Shown here piece by piece: positions 1-8,481 of a stretch of 64,000 bases of DNA. Position 1 is the stretch's first letter. Every line of letters starts with the position of its first letter. The stretch lies in the NCBI GenBank assembly GCA_020639095.1, contig JACKHH010000008.1, forward strand, positions 1 through 64,000, in the 5' to 3' direction. Made by a program: the position numbers and the translations under genes. Source of the DNA: Phycisphaerales bacterium (GTDB lineage: Bacteria > Planctomycetota > Phycisphaerae > UBA1845). The notes beneath the pieces were generated by a model that did no database searches, was not told the DNA's origin, and saw only the letters and a program-made list of their open reading frames with translations.

Positions 1-2
1 TT

Positions 3-371
3 GAAACCTGCACCTGGGACGGCGACGAGGACAGCGACACGCATCACTTCGCCGTGCTCGACGGTGACACTGCGGTTGCGATCGGCTCGCTTTATCGCCG
101 GTCGCACGAGTGCGCCCCGGGCGATGATGCGTGGCAGCTACGCGGAATGGCGACACATCCCGAGCATCGTGGGTGCGGGCTGGGCGCGCTGGTGCTTGCG
201 GAGATGGCGCGGTATTGCAGTGACGACATCGGCGGAGAACTGCTCTGGTGCAACGCCCGGACATCGGCAGAGGGGTTCTACCTGCGTTACGGATTCAGCA
301 CGATGACCCCGGTCTTTGAGATCCCGCAGGTCGGCCCGCACGTGGTTATGAGACGCATTCTGGCGGGCTAA
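3..371 (+). CDS. GNAT-family N-acetyltransferase, 5' truncated by window edge
   Basis: The open frame runs in from the left edge of the window and ends at a stop at 369-371, so only the C-terminal part (about 122 residues) is visible. The stretch HRGCGLGALVLAEMARY fits the acetyl-CoA pyrophosphate-binding loop (R/QxxGxG/A followed by a helix) of GNAT acetyltransferases, and the later segment ending in FYLRYGFS matches the usual C-terminal GNAT strand where a Tyr-containing FYxxxGF motif sits. Members transfer an acetyl group from acetyl-CoA to an amine. The substrate cannot be told from the sequence. The GTG at 54 is internal to a longer frame and is unlikely to be the true start. Confidence 0.8.
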   Translation, partial: ETCTWDGDEDSDTHHFAVLDGDTAVAIGSLYRRSHECAPGDDAWQLRGMATHPEHRGCGLGALVLAEMARYCSDDIGGELLWCNARTSAEGFYLRYGFSTMTPVFEIPQVGPHVVMRRILAG

Positions 372-380
372 CGACTCGAC

Positions 381-410
381 CACTGACAAGCAGAGCTTTT
401 CAGTGCCACC
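381..410. repeat. Palindromic intergenic repeat, CACTGA/TCAGTG hairpin
   Basis: The bases CACTGACAAGC at 381 and TCAGTGCCACC at 400 form a short hairpin just after the acetyltransferase stop. The same CACTGACAAG core with a following GTGGCAC/GTGCCAC element is seen at 12333-12445, so this is probably a partial member of that family. Confidence 0.45.
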
Positions 411-588
411 GTGGTATGGCGTTGCGGTGCATCGTGCGTCCGCCCTTCAGGCCGCGCCGCCCTCGTCGTTCTACACTCTGCACTCTGCATTCTTCACTCC
501 CTTTCCGCATTCTTCATTCTCCCGGCCTTGCCAAGTTCCGTTGGTCATTCATAATCCTAAATGGTCCAACTTCCCTGGAGGATTCGCC

Positions 589-1545
589 ATGAAAGTACTC
601 GTCGCCGACAAGTTTGAAGCGGAAGGCATTGCCGGTCTCAAGCAGATTGGCTGTCAGGTCACGCAGGATGTCGATCTCTCGGGCGATTCGCTTCGCGACG
701 CGCTCAACAACGGGATCGAGGTGCTCGTGGTGCGTTCGACGCAAGTGACAGCCGATATGCTCGCGAACGCCCCGTCACTCAAGCTGATCATTCGCGCGGG
801 GTCGGGGTACAACACGATTGACATCGCAGCCGCTCGGGCGAAGAACATCGACGTGGCCAACTGTCCGGGGATGAACGCGACAGCCGTCGCGGAACTCGCG
901 ATGGGTCTCATGCTCGCGATCGATCGGCGCATCGTCGACAACGCGAACGATCTGCGCAAGGGCGTGTGGAACAAGAAGGAGTACAGCAAGGCGCTGGGGC
1001 TCAAGGGCCGCACGCTGGGCGTCGTCGGCCTGGGCAAGATCGGCTACCTCATCGCGCAGCGGGCGAAGGCGTTTGAGATGAAGCTCGTCTACAGCGACGT
1101 CATTCGCAACGAGAACGCGGAAGCCGTGTTGGGAATCGCCAAGGTCGAGTTCGAGGCGTTGCTCAAGACGGCGGACTTTGTGACGCTGCACGTTCCGCTG
1201 ACCGACGACACGCGCCACCTGTTCAACGATCAGAAGTTCGCGATGATGAAACCGACAGCCGTCCTGATCAATTGCAGCCGCGGCGAGGTGGTGGACAGCG
1301 ACGCGCTGGTGCGGGCACTGGACAGCGGCAAGCTCCGCGGCGCCGGCCTGGATGTGTACGACAAGGAACCGGGTGCATCAGACACCGCGTTCGGCGACCC
1401 GGCAGGCAAGTGCATGAAAGTCTACGGCACGCACCACATCGGCGCTTCAACCGACCAAGCCCAACTCGCAGTGGCGGAAGAGGTCGTCAACATCGTCGAA
1501 CACTTCCAGAAGACGGGCGACACGCTGCACTGCGTGAATGCGTAG
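589..1545 (+). CDS. serA: D-3-phosphoglycerate dehydrogenase-like D-2-hydroxyacid dehydrogenase (short form)
   Basis: This 318-residue protein is a D-isomer-specific 2-hydroxyacid dehydrogenase. The Rossmann glycine motif GLGKIG lies at residues 147-152, and the catalytic Arg, Glu and His are visible as R231 (in NCSRGEVVD), E260 (in DVYDKEP) and H283 (in HHIGAS). By family knowledge the likely reaction is NAD-linked oxidation of 3-phosphoglycerate, the first step of serine synthesis. The C-terminal ACT or ASB regulatory domains of long SerA are absent, so it should lack serine feedback through them, and hydroxypyruvate or glyoxylate reductase activity is an alternative. The start at 589 is preceded by GGAGG at 577-581 with a 7-nt spacer. 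The frame is open further upstream to 403, but that part reads as non-coding. Confidence 0.85.
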   Translation: MKVLVADKFEAEGIAGLKQIGCQVTQDVDLSGDSLRDALNNGIEVLVVRSTQVTADMLANAPSLKLIIRAGSGYNTIDIAAARAKNIDVANCPGMNATAVAELAMGLMLAIDRRIVDNANDLRKGVWNKKEYSKALGLKGRTLGVVGLGKIGYLIAQRAKAFEMKLVYSDVIRNENAEAVLGIAKVEFEALLKTADFVTLHVPLTDDTRHLFNDQKFAMMKPTAVLINCSRGEVVDSDALVRALDSGKLRGAGLDVYDKEPGASDTAFGDPAGKCMKVYGTHHIGASTDQAQLAVAEEVVNIVEHFQKTGDTLHCVNA

Positions 1546-1584
1546 GGCACAACCACGACTGCCTGATCTCGCAGAGCAAGACCT

Positions 1585-1669
1585 GTAGGGCGGGCTATTG
1601 CCCGCCGGCGGCGATTTTGTGACTGTTGCGACGCGTACGGTACCCTTGGCGGGCAATAGCCCGCCCTAC
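1585..1669. repeat. Large inverted repeat with self-palindromic 22-nt arms
   Basis: A 22-nt arm at 1585-1606 (GTAGGGCGGGCTATTGCCCGCC) is perfectly reverse-complementary to 1648-1669. Each arm is itself palindromic (GGCGGGC-tatt-GCCCGCC). The 41-nt interior looks unrelated to a gene. It sits between convergent serA and accC and could also act as a bidirectional transcription stop, although there is no T-tract. Confidence 0.8.
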
Positions 1670-1721
1670 CCTTTGGGGTCGTTGCTATCTCCGTTTTGTT
1701 GTTGCTTCGTCGGTGATTGGT

Positions 1722-1742
1722 GGTGGGCAGTGCCCACCCTAC
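1722..1742. repeat. Short palindrome GGTGGGCAGTGCCCACC
   Basis: The palindrome GGTGGGCAGTGCCCACC at 1722-1738 is followed by CTAC, matching the terminal CCTAC of the repeat at 1585-1669. It looks like a half-copy of a related family, separated from it by about 50 bases. Confidence 0.55.
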
Positions 1743-1760
1743 TTGGGATTTTCCGATCGG

Positions 1761-3110
1761 CTACTCGGCTTCGGCGTTCAGGCGTTCTACGAAGCCGGTG
1801 TCGAACTTGCCCGAGATGAACGTCGCGTTCTTCATGATGCGCTGGTAGAGCGGGATGGTGGTTTTCAGCGGGTCGACGTTGAGTTCGCTGAGGCAGCGGT
1901 GCATCGCGGCGATGGCTTCCTCGCGCGTCGGACGGTGCACGATCAGCTTGCCGATCATCGAGTCGTAACGCGGTGACACCGTGTAGCCCGCGTGCGCGTG
2001 TGAATCGAAGCGCACGCCCAGACCACCGGGCACGGTCATGTGCTCGATCTTGCCCGGGCTGGGGCGGAAGTTGTGCTCGGGGTCTTCGGCGTTGATGCGA
2101 CACTCGATGCTGTGGCCGTTACGCTTGATTTCCTTCTGCGTGAACTTGAGCGGTTGACCGGCAGCCACTTCGATCTGGCAGCGGATGAGGTCGATGCCGG
2201 TGATCATCTCGGTAACCGGGTGCTCGACCTGGATGCGTGTGTTCACCTCGATGAAGTACGGCCTGCCCTTCTGATCGACGACGAACTCGACAGTGGCAGC
2301 GTTGTAGTAATTCGCCGATTTCGCGAGGCGGATCGCGGCTTTGCACATTTCCTCGCGCGTTTTGTTGTCGATGCCCGGCGACGGTGACTCCTCGATGAGC
2401 TTCTGGTAGCGGCGTTGCACGGTACAGTCGCGTTCGAACACGTGGACGACGTGGCCCTTTTGATCGGCGAGAAGCTGCACCTCGACGTGCCGCGGATTCT
2501 CGATGTACTTTTCCATGTACACGCCGGCATCGTTGAACGACTTGAGCGCTTCCTGACGCGACGTCGAGAGCGCGTGCTTCAACTCGTCCTGCGTGCGCAC
2601 GATGCGCAGGCCGCGACCACCGCCACCGGCGAGCGCTTTGACCATGACCGGGTAGCCGATCTTCTTGGCGACCTTGATCGCTTCCTCGTCGTTTTCCAGC
2701 ACGCCGTCGCTGCCCGGGACCGTGGGCACCTTGGCCTTTTTCGCGAGCGTGCGGGCAGCGGCCTTGTCGCCGAGCATGCGGATGGAGTCGGACGACGGGC
2801 CGATGAATTCGATGTTCGACTCGCGGCACATGTCCGCGAACTGGGCGTTTTCCGCGAGGAAACCATATCCGGGGTGGATCGCGTCGGCGCCGACCATTTC
2901 CGCGGCAGCGATGATGCGATCGCTCTTGAGGTAACTTTCGCCGGGGGCTGCGGGCCCGATGCACACCGCGCGCGACGCCATTTTGAGGTAGTTGGCGTCA
3001 CGATCCGCTTCGGAAAATACGCACGCGGTATCGATGCCCATTTCGCGACACGTGCGCATGACACGCAGCGCGATCTCTCCACGATTGGCGACAAGAATTC
3101 GATTAAACAT
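1761..3110 (-). CDS. accC: Acetyl-CoA carboxylase, biotin carboxylase subunit
   Basis: This 449-residue protein is the ATP-dependent biotin carboxylase subunit of acetyl-CoA carboxylase, the first committed step of fatty acid synthesis. The N-terminus MFNRILVANRGEIALR is the classic AccC start, which is why the ATG at 3110 is preferred over the in-frame codon 19 residues earlier. The ATP-grasp glycine loop GGGGRG is at residues 162-167, and FIEVNTRIQVEHPVTE at about 287-302 carries the metal- and biotin-binding residues. Length is normal for the subunit. The gene lies 88 bases downstream of accB on the same strand, the expected accB-accC order. The carboxyltransferase genes accA and accD are not in the window. 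Confidence 0.96.
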   Translation of the reverse strand: MFNRILVANRGEIALRVMRTCREMGIDTACVFSEADRDANYLKMASRAVCIGPAAPGESYLKSDRIIAAAEMVGADAIHPGYGFLAENAQFADMCRESNIEFIGPSSDSIRMLGDKAAARTLAKKAKVPTVPGSDGVLENDEEAIKVAKKIGYPVMVKALAGGGGRGLRIVRTQDELKHALSTSRQEALKSFNDAGVYMEKYIENPRHVEVQLLADQKGHVVHVFERDCTVQRRYQKLIEESPSPGIDNKTREEMCKAAIRLAKSANYYNAATVEFVVDQKGRPYFIEVNTRIQVEHPVTEMITGIDLIRCQIEVAAGQPLKFTQKEIKRNGHSIECRINAEDPEHNFRPSPGKIEHMTVPGGLGVRFDSHAHAGYTVSPRYDSMIGKLIVHRPTREEAIAAMHRCLSELNVDPLKTTIPLYQRIMKNATFISGKFDTGFVERLNAEAE

Positions 3111-3198
3111 AAGCGCACTCGGCGACGATCGGTCACGGGAATGAAGCGACGAGCGAAAAGCCCGCACCGCGCCGCGGACGATAGGCTCGATTCGAGAC

Positions 3199-3711
3199 TT
3201 AGTCGGGCTTGACCATGAAGAGCGGCTGGCCGAACTCGACGGGGTCTTCGTTCTTGACCAGCACCTTCTTGACCGTGCCCGAGATTTCCGCCTTGATTTC
3301 GTTGAACACCTTCATGGCTTCAACGATGCACACCACGGAGGTCGGCGACACGCGTCCGCCTTCCGTGACAAACGGCGGAGATTCAGGATCGGGCGCGATG
3401 TAGATCGTGCCCACCATCGGCGACTTGATCGCCACGAGGCCCGCGTTCTCATCGACCGCGGGGGCTGCGGGCGCCGCAGTTTCCACCGGCGCGGCAGCAG
3501 CCGCGGGCGCGGGGGCAGCGGGCGCGGAATACATCACCGGCGCAGCGCCAACCGCGGGAGGTCCGGGACGTTTGAGCACGATTTCCTCCTCGCCACTGCG
3601 CCAGGAGAACTCACAAAGATCGTGCTCGGTCATGATTTCGACGAGAGAGCGGATTTTTTCGGGATCGACCACTTGGGGTTTTCTCCACTGAGCACCGACC
3701 GGCTCGCGCAT
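3199..3711 (-). CDS. accB: Acetyl-CoA carboxylase, biotin carboxyl carrier protein
   Basis: This 170-residue protein carries the biotin that shuttles between the two half-reactions of acetyl-CoA carboxylase. It has an N-terminal domain (about 1-55), a flexible Ala/Pro-rich linker (about 55-90) and a biotinyl domain with the motif EAMKVFNEIKAE, where K134 should be the biotinylated lysine. The thumb insertion typical of bacterial AccB is suggested by the segment around PDPESPPFV. The ATG overlaps the stop of the upstream peptidase gene as TGATG, which implies translational coupling. accC follows on the same strand. Confidence 0.95.
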   Translation of the reverse strand: MREPVGAQWRKPQVVDPEKIRSLVEIMTEHDLCEFSWRSGEEEIVLKRPGPPAVGAAPVMYSAPAAPAPAAAAAPVETAAPAAPAVDENAGLVAIKSPMVGTIYIAPDPESPPFVTEGGRVSPTSVVCIVEAMKVFNEIKAEISGTVKKVLVKNEDPVEFGQPLFMVKPD

Positions 3712-4823
3712 CAGGCGCGGGCGCTGAGCACGGCGGTTGCGAGATTCTTGTTTAAACGGGAAAGGACGCGGTGCCCCGTGCGGGTGACGAGGACGTCGTC
3801 CTCGATACGAACACCGCCGACGCCCGGCAAATAGATGCCCGGCTCGACGGTGACCACCATGCCTTCCCGAAGAACTTCCTGACTGCTCCAGCGCAAGGAG
3901 GGCGGCTCGTGAACATCAAGCCCCAGCCCGTGGCCCAGGCCATGATTGAAGAAATCCCCATAGCCTTCGCCTGCGATGCGGCTCCGCGCCTCTGCGTCCA
4001 CATCGCACATCTTCACGCCGGGTCGAATGGCGGCAATCGCCTTTTCCTGGGCCGCCAAAACCAGCGCATAGACCTCGCGCATTTTCGGCGGGATGCTACC
4101 GATGAACACCGTACGGGTCAAGTCACTGCGATAGAAGCGATACGTCGCGCCCCAGTCAAAAAGCAGCGTGCTGCCGCGTTTAATACGCCTTTCTCCGGGC
4201 ACCGCGTGCGGTAATGCGGCATTGGCGTCGAGCGCGACAATCGAATCAAAAGCGGGCGACGTCGAGCCGCGACGCTTCATTTCGTATTCCAGACGGGCTG
4301 CGACTTCGAGCTCGGTCTGGCCAACACGAAGTGTCTTGAGCGTGGCACGGTACGCCGCTTCCGCGATACGCGTGGCCTTCTCCATCAACGCGAGTTCGTC
4401 TTTGTCCTTGAGCACGCGCAGGTCAGCACATACCGGCGGAGCGTCGACGAGTTTTACACCGCGCAGCTTCTTCGCGAGCGCGGCGCGCATTGCGACGCTC
4501 ATCACGTCGGACTGGATGCCGACTTCTTTGAGCCGATAGCTGCGCACAACCGTCGCGATCTCATCGGTCAAGGTGCCTTTGCGCAGGCTCACCTTCGCCC
4601 AGGGCGCTTCCTGCTTGATCGACGTATCGAAGCGCCCATCGCTGATCAGGTGAACGGTTGACTTGGTGATGAGCACCGCGGAATCCTCGCCGGTGAAACC
4701 GGTGAGGTATACGTGATCGAAGCGGTTGGTGATGAGCAGTGCGGGAAGTTTGTTGCGGGCGAGACCGCTGCGCGCCTGTTTGAGTCGTTCGCGTACCACG
4801 CGGGATGGCGTTTTTTGCGCCAT
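3711..4823 (-). CDS. pepQ: M24-family Xaa-Pro aminopeptidase/dipeptidase
   Basis: This 370-residue metallopeptidase has the creatinase-type N-terminal domain and a pita-bread catalytic domain. The five metal ligands of the M24 family are visible: D223 (LFDWGA), D234 (YRSDLTR), H298 (GLGHGLG), E327 (VEPGIY) and E341 (RIEDDVLV). The family removes or cleaves N-terminal Xaa-Pro peptides using two Mn or Zn ions. The gene overlaps accB by one base and is separated by 78 bases from the basic protein gene upstream, so the three or four genes are likely co-transcribed. In many bacteria an M24 peptidase gene sits next to efp and accB-accC; efp is absent here. PepP versus PepQ activity cannot be decided by eye. 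Confidence 0.9.
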   Translation of the reverse strand: MAQKTPSRVVRERLKQARSGLARNKLPALLITNRFDHVYLTGFTGEDSAVLITKSTVHLISDGRFDTSIKQEAPWAKVSLRKGTLTDEIATVVRSYRLKEVGIQSDVMSVAMRAALAKKLRGVKLVDAPPVCADLRVLKDKDELALMEKATRIAEAAYRATLKTLRVGQTELEVAARLEYEMKRRGSTSPAFDSIVALDANAALPHAVPGERRIKRGSTLLFDWGATYRFYRSDLTRTVFIGSIPPKMREVYALVLAAQEKAIAAIRPGVKMCDVDAEARSRIAGEGYGDFFNHGLGHGLGLDVHEPPSLRWSSQEVLREGMVVTVEPGIYLPGVGGVRIEDDVLVTRTGHRVLSRLNKNLATAVLSARA

Positions 4824-4901
4824 GATCGATCTGTCCTCCGAACCACCCGTCGCGGTAGGACTGCACGCGGCGAGGTGGGTTATGACTTGCGATCGCCCCG
4901 C

Positions 4902-5669
4902 TTACTTCTTGCGCTTGCGCGCTGCGGGCTTCTTCGCAGTTTTGGTCGCCGTTTTCTTGCTGGTGGTCTTGCTGGATGTCTTCTTGGTTGCAGTCTTGGT
5001 CTTCGTCTTCTTGGTCGCGGTCTTGGTCTTCTTGACTGCCGTTTTCTTGGTGGCTGACTTTGCCGCCGCCTTTGGCTTTTCCTTTTTGGCCTTGGCGGCT
5101 GCTGCTTTGGCCGACTTCTTCGACGACTTGGACGACGGCTTCTCAAGCACCTTGCCTTCAGCCGACTTCTTGCGACGGATCGTCAGTCGACCATCCACCA
5201 TTTTGCCCATGGGTGTGGACACAACGCTGGGCGACTTCGCGGACTTTCGCAGGACGCTGGTCGGTTCGTCGGCTTTGTCGTCGTCGCCGCCCTTCTTGCC
5301 CTTCTTCTTCGCGTCCTGGCGAAGCTTTTTGGCTTTGGGAGACTCAGGAACCGGGTCGTCAACCGCGTAGAGCTTGAGACCTTCGTAGTAGCCTTCGTTG
5401 GTCAAGCGCGTAAGCTGCGCTTCGGAGTCAGCCTTCTCGACGGACTTGAAGAGCGTCAGCGTGTGGCCGTCGGGCGAGTAGCCGCAGACCTTCCACTCGA
5501 AGGGAATGACTTCCTTTTGACCAGGCGCGCGACGAGGAGCCGGTGATGGCGCTGCGCCCGGCGCAGGCGATGCTGCTGACGATGGCGTTGAAGCCGCTGG
5601 CTTTTCTTTTTCCGCCTCGGCGACGTCCACGCTTTCGTCTTCCTGGTCGGTTACTTTGGCCTTTGCCAT
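4902..5669 (-). CDS. Histone H1-like lysine/alanine-rich basic protein
   Basis: The protein is about 255 residues. An acidic and Pro-rich start (1-50) is followed by a short, possibly folded segment (about 51-105, with EWKVCGYSPDGHTLTLFKS) and then a long Lys/Ala/Thr tail of repeated KKTxTKKT and KSAKAAAAKAKK units up to RKRKK at the end. This composition matches eukaryotic histone H1 C-termini and bacterial H1-like nucleoid proteins, so non-specific DNA binding is the natural inference. The start at 5669 (MAKAKV) is chosen; an ATG at 5684 is equally possible because neither has a strong ribosome binding site. It is the first gene of the minus-strand run toward pepQ-accB-accC. A similar basic tail is fused to Lon in this window. 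Confidence 0.75.
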   Translation of the reverse strand: MAKAKVTDQEDESVDVAEAEKEKPAASTPSSAASPAPGAAPSPAPRRAPGQKEVIPFEWKVCGYSPDGHTLTLFKSVEKADSEAQLTRLTNEGYYEGLKLYAVDDPVPESPKAKKLRQDAKKKGKKGGDDDKADEPTSVLRKSAKSPSVVSTPMGKMVDGRLTIRRKKSAEGKVLEKPSSKSSKKSAKAAAAKAKKEKPKAAAKSATKKTAVKKTKTATKKTKTKTATKKTSSKTTSKKTATKTAKKPAARKRKK

Positions 5670-5800
5670 GGTTGTGCTTCCCATCGCGTTGGTTCTTCGG
5701 TCCGCGGGACGGCAGCGGGCAACCTCATCCCGCGCCGATACAAACACCGCGTAGCGCGTTTCCGCTTTCCGAATTCCGCCATACCACGGTGAACATGTAC

Positions 5801-5875
5801 TGCGCCCGGGAGGACTCGAACCTCCAACCTACTGGTTCGAAGCCAGCCACTCTATCCAATTGAGCTACGGACGCA
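5801..5875 (-). tRNA. tRNA-Arg (anticodon TCG)
   Basis: Read on the minus strand, the 75-nt sequence folds into a cloverleaf. The acceptor stem pairs TGCGTCC with GGGCGCA (one G-T pair). The D-arm is GCTC...GAGT-like, the anticodon arm is GCTGG-CTTCGAA-CCAGT with anticodon TCG, and the T-arm is GGAGG-TTCGAGT-CCTCC. It would decode CGA and other CGN arginine codons. The 3' CCA is not encoded. Confidence 0.95.
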
Positions 5876-6009
5876 GGTGAGACAAACCATAAAGGGCTGT
5901 CGTTTATAAGGTTAGGGGCAAATCTGCCGGAACGGCGTACCGCTCACACCGTTCCCTCAGGGTATTCGTTGCTGCGAATTATAAGTGGCCTGCGTGCCAC
6001 GTCCAGCGC

Positions 6010-7224
6010 TTACGCAATCGCGAAGCGGGATGTGGCGTAGTCGGCGATATATTTGCCGATGCTGATGGACGCGGTCGCGGCTGGTGAGGGTGCGTTGAGA
6101 ACGTGGACCATGTCCGCAGCCTCCGCGATGCGGAAGTCGTCGACAAGCTTGCCGTCGGGCTCGACGGCTTGGGCGCGAACGCCGGCACCGCCGGGCACCA
6201 GGTCCTCGCCGCGGATCTCGGGGATGAGTCGTTTCAGCGCGCGGACGAATGCGCGTTTGCTCCACGAACGGTACATCTCGCCGATGCCCATCGACCAGTG
6301 CTTCGACGCCAACTTCCAGAACCCGCCGTAGCTGGCGACCGAAAGGGTGTCACGCAGCGACACGGCTGACTTGCGGTAGCCCTCGCGTTTGAAGGCGAGC
6401 ACGGCATTCGGGCCCGCCTCCACCCCACCGTGGACCATGCGCGTGAAGTGTACGCCGAGGAACGGGAATCGCGGATCGGGTACCGGATAGATGAGATTGC
6501 GCACGAGGTGATGGCACTGCGGCGCGAGTTCGTAGTATTCGCCGCGAAACGGCACGATGCGCAGGCCGGGCTCTGCGCCGCACATCCGCGCGACGCGGTC
6601 GCTTTGCAGACCGGCACAGTTGATCAGGTAGTGACACGTCACGTCACCCTGCGTGGTGTGCAGCACGTGGCGTTCGCCCGCGCGGGTGTAGCCGGTGACG
6701 CGCGCGTCGGTGCGCACGTCGTGGCCCGCTTCGCGAATGACGCGGGCGTAGGCCTCCGTGACCGCGCGGTAGTCGACAATACCGGTGTCGGGCACGTGCA
6801 GGCCGACTTCGCCCCACACGTGCGGTTCGAACTCGCGCATTTCCGGGCCGGTCAGGCGGCGGATGCCGCGCAGGCCGTTGGCGTTGCCGCGGCGCTCGAG
6901 TTCGTCGAGGGCGGCGCGCTCCTGGTCGTTCGTCGCGACGACGATCTTGCCGCAGCGTTCGTGCGGGATGTTGTGCGCTTGGCAAAACGCGTAGAGCGCT
7001 TCACGCCCCTCGACGCAGAGCTTCGCCTTCAACGAGCCGGGCTTGTAGTACAGACCGGAATGGATGACACCGCTGTTGTTGCCGGTTTGATGGGCGGCGA
7101 GATGGTGCTCGGCTTCGAGGACGACGAGGGTCGCGACGTTGCGATTGGCCAGCGCCATGGCAGTGGCTGTGCCGACAATTCCCCCGCCGATGACCGCGAT
7201 GTCGTACTCGCTACGTGCGTCCAT
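6010..7224 (-). CDS. lhgO: L-2-hydroxyglutarate oxidase
   Basis: This 404-residue FAD-dependent oxidoreductase of the DAO fold begins with the dinucleotide-binding motif IAVIGGGIVGTATA (residues 9-22). The segment HQTGNNSGVIHSGLYYKPGSLKA and the later FLGVHFTRMVHGGVEAGPNAV are characteristic of the LhgO/L2HGDH branch rather than glycerol-3-phosphate dehydrogenase. The enzyme oxidises L-2-hydroxyglutarate to 2-oxoglutarate and in bacteria feeds electrons to the quinone pool at the membrane. Length fits the family. It stands alone on the minus strand next to tRNA-Arg, with a repeat-rich gap upstream. Confidence 0.9.
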   Translation of the reverse strand: MDARSEYDIAVIGGGIVGTATAMALANRNVATLVVLEAEHHLAAHQTGNNSGVIHSGLYYKPGSLKAKLCVEGREALYAFCQAHNIPHERCGKIVVATNDQERAALDELERRGNANGLRGIRRLTGPEMREFEPHVWGEVGLHVPDTGIVDYRAVTEAYARVIREAGHDVRTDARVTGYTRAGERHVLHTTQGDVTCHYLINCAGLQSDRVARMCGAEPGLRIVPFRGEYYELAPQCHHLVRNLIYPVPDPRFPFLGVHFTRMVHGGVEAGPNAVLAFKREGYRKSAVSLRDTLSVASYGGFWKLASKHWSMGIGEMYRSWSKRAFVRALKRLIPEIRGEDLVPGGAGVRAQAVEPDGKLVDDFRIAEAADMVHVLNAPSPAATASISIGKYIADYATSRFAIA

Positions 7225-7396
7225 GCCTGCTCATCGGCTCCACGCTGGCACTCCCTGCAACTGGCGAGCGGTAAGCCTGTATGCGAAGGTGACGGAAGTC
7301 AACTGCAAAGGTGATACCGCGTGCTGCCGTGCTGGTATTGCGGTGGAATGACGTTGCCGGCAATACATTGTGGTGCAGGCATGCTGCCGCGAAGCT

Positions 7397-7477
7397 TTGT
7401 GGTGCGGGCATCTTGCCTGCATGGCTGGTGGCGTACGGTTTCCGTTTTTGGATGCAGGCTGGAAGCCTGCACCACAA
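7397..7477. repeat. 81-bp REP-like element, TTGTGGTGC...GCACCACAA family (copy 1)
   Basis: The element starts TTGTGGTGCGGGCATC and ends GGCTGGAAGCCTGCACCACAA, so its ends are inverted repeats, with an inner GCAGGCTGGAAGCCTGC hairpin. A second copy with the same ends and a related interior (CATGGCTG, TTCCGTTTT, GATGCAGGCTGGAAGCC) lies at 8482-8560 in the same orientation. A fragment, TTGTGGTGCAGGCATGCTGCC, lies just upstream at about 7369-7389. Confidence 0.85.
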
Positions 7478-7518
7478 TTGCTCGTCGGCCATTTCGTTGA
7501 TCGGTGAGGAGGTTTGGC

Positions 7519-8463
7519 ATGGTGCCTGCACTCCTGATGATTGTGAGCATGATCAGCATCGTGAGCGTTACGGTGCCGCCAGTTGATCCTGTTGCAGATG
7601 CGTTCGTCCAAACCGATATCGACGCGCCGGATCAGTTCAATCTGGTCGATGTGCCTTGTTCGCAACTGCTGGATGACTTCACGGAAGAGACCGGGTGGAC
7701 ATTCGAAGGCGACCGGCCCGGCGGACTATGCAGCTTTGATACAGGTCGTGAGCGCATGGGTATTGAGTTAGCCCAATCGCGTTTGGCAATTGCACTCTGG
7801 GAGTCGACTGGCGGCGTGATTTTTCGGAAGCAGGTTGCAAGTCACACATTGGAAATCGTGCGCCTCGCTGATACATGCTCCTTAGGATGGGGGCTCGATT
7901 GGGTTTTTACATCTCTAGCTGAGTTCGCAGAGTCATCCCGCGAGAGGGGCCTGTGGTCGCTCGTTCTGCAGGATATGCGCTATGGCACGTGCGACCGGCT
8001 TGAACCTCACGTTAACCTACTCCCAACCTATGTTCGATTCGCGTGTTATCCTGGTGAGGAAATGCACGCCGCTACGATTCTCGCCGCCACGATCGATTTG
8101 CGGAAGTACTGCCCGTTGATTTATATGTTGGACATTGCTCTACGCAATAACGTTGCTGTGATTGCCGAGATCGAGTTGGAGTTCTGCGAACCGAATGATC
8201 TGGTTGATCGGCTGCACCGCTCGATTGGGGAGGTCGTGGAGTATCAACCGCTTGAGGCGAATGTATTCAAGGAGTCGGCGGATTTGCCGGTTCGTTTGCG
8301 CGTGTGGTCGGATTGGGCGCATCGGCGTGTGGTCGTCGCGGGATCTGATGCGTATGTCAAGGAGGCGCAGCGCCTCGCCCAATCGATGGATGATTGGAAG
8401 CGGTTGTGCACGGACGTCGCGAATTCGCCGGACCAACCGGACGCTGTTGCGCCCCCACCGTAA
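7519..8463 (+). CDS. Secreted protein of unknown function with secretin/STN-like segments
   Basis: I do not recognise this 314-residue protein. The ATG at 7519 is preceded by GGAGG at 7507-7511 with a 7-nt spacer, so it is preferred over the GTG at 7504. The N-terminus MVPALLMIVSMISIVSVTV is hydrophobic and should act as a signal peptide or anchor. Residues about 35-60 (LVDVPCSQLLDDFTEETGWTF) resemble the STN-type pattern of secretin and TonB-receptor N-domains. The C-terminal VVVAGSDAYVKEAQRLAQSMD resembles the end of a secretin N-domain repeat. There are several cysteines. The gene stands alone and is bracketed by two direct copies of an 80-bp repeat. The domain hints are weak. Confidence 0.7.
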   Translation: MVPALLMIVSMISIVSVTVPPVDPVADAFVQTDIDAPDQFNLVDVPCSQLLDDFTEETGWTFEGDRPGGLCSFDTGRERMGIELAQSRLAIALWESTGGVIFRKQVASHTLEIVRLADTCSLGWGLDWVFTSLAEFAESSRERGLWSLVLQDMRYGTCDRLEPHVNLLPTYVRFACYPGEEMHAATILAATIDLRKYCPLIYMLDIALRNNVAVIAEIELEFCEPNDLVDRLHRSIGEVVEYQPLEANVFKESADLPVRLRVWSDWAHRRVVVAGSDAYVKEAQRLAQSMDDWKRLCTDVANSPDQPDAVAPPP

Positions 8464-8481
8464 TTCCTCACCTACCGGTAC

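Noticed and set aside
403..588. Longer N-terminus of SerA from the start at 403
   Set aside because: The extra 62 residues show no family similarity, and the ATG at 589 has a GGAGG site and gives the expected first strand.
1585..1669. Intrinsic terminator after serA
   Set aside because: The inverted repeat is very strong but no T-tract follows either arm, so I report it only as a repeat.
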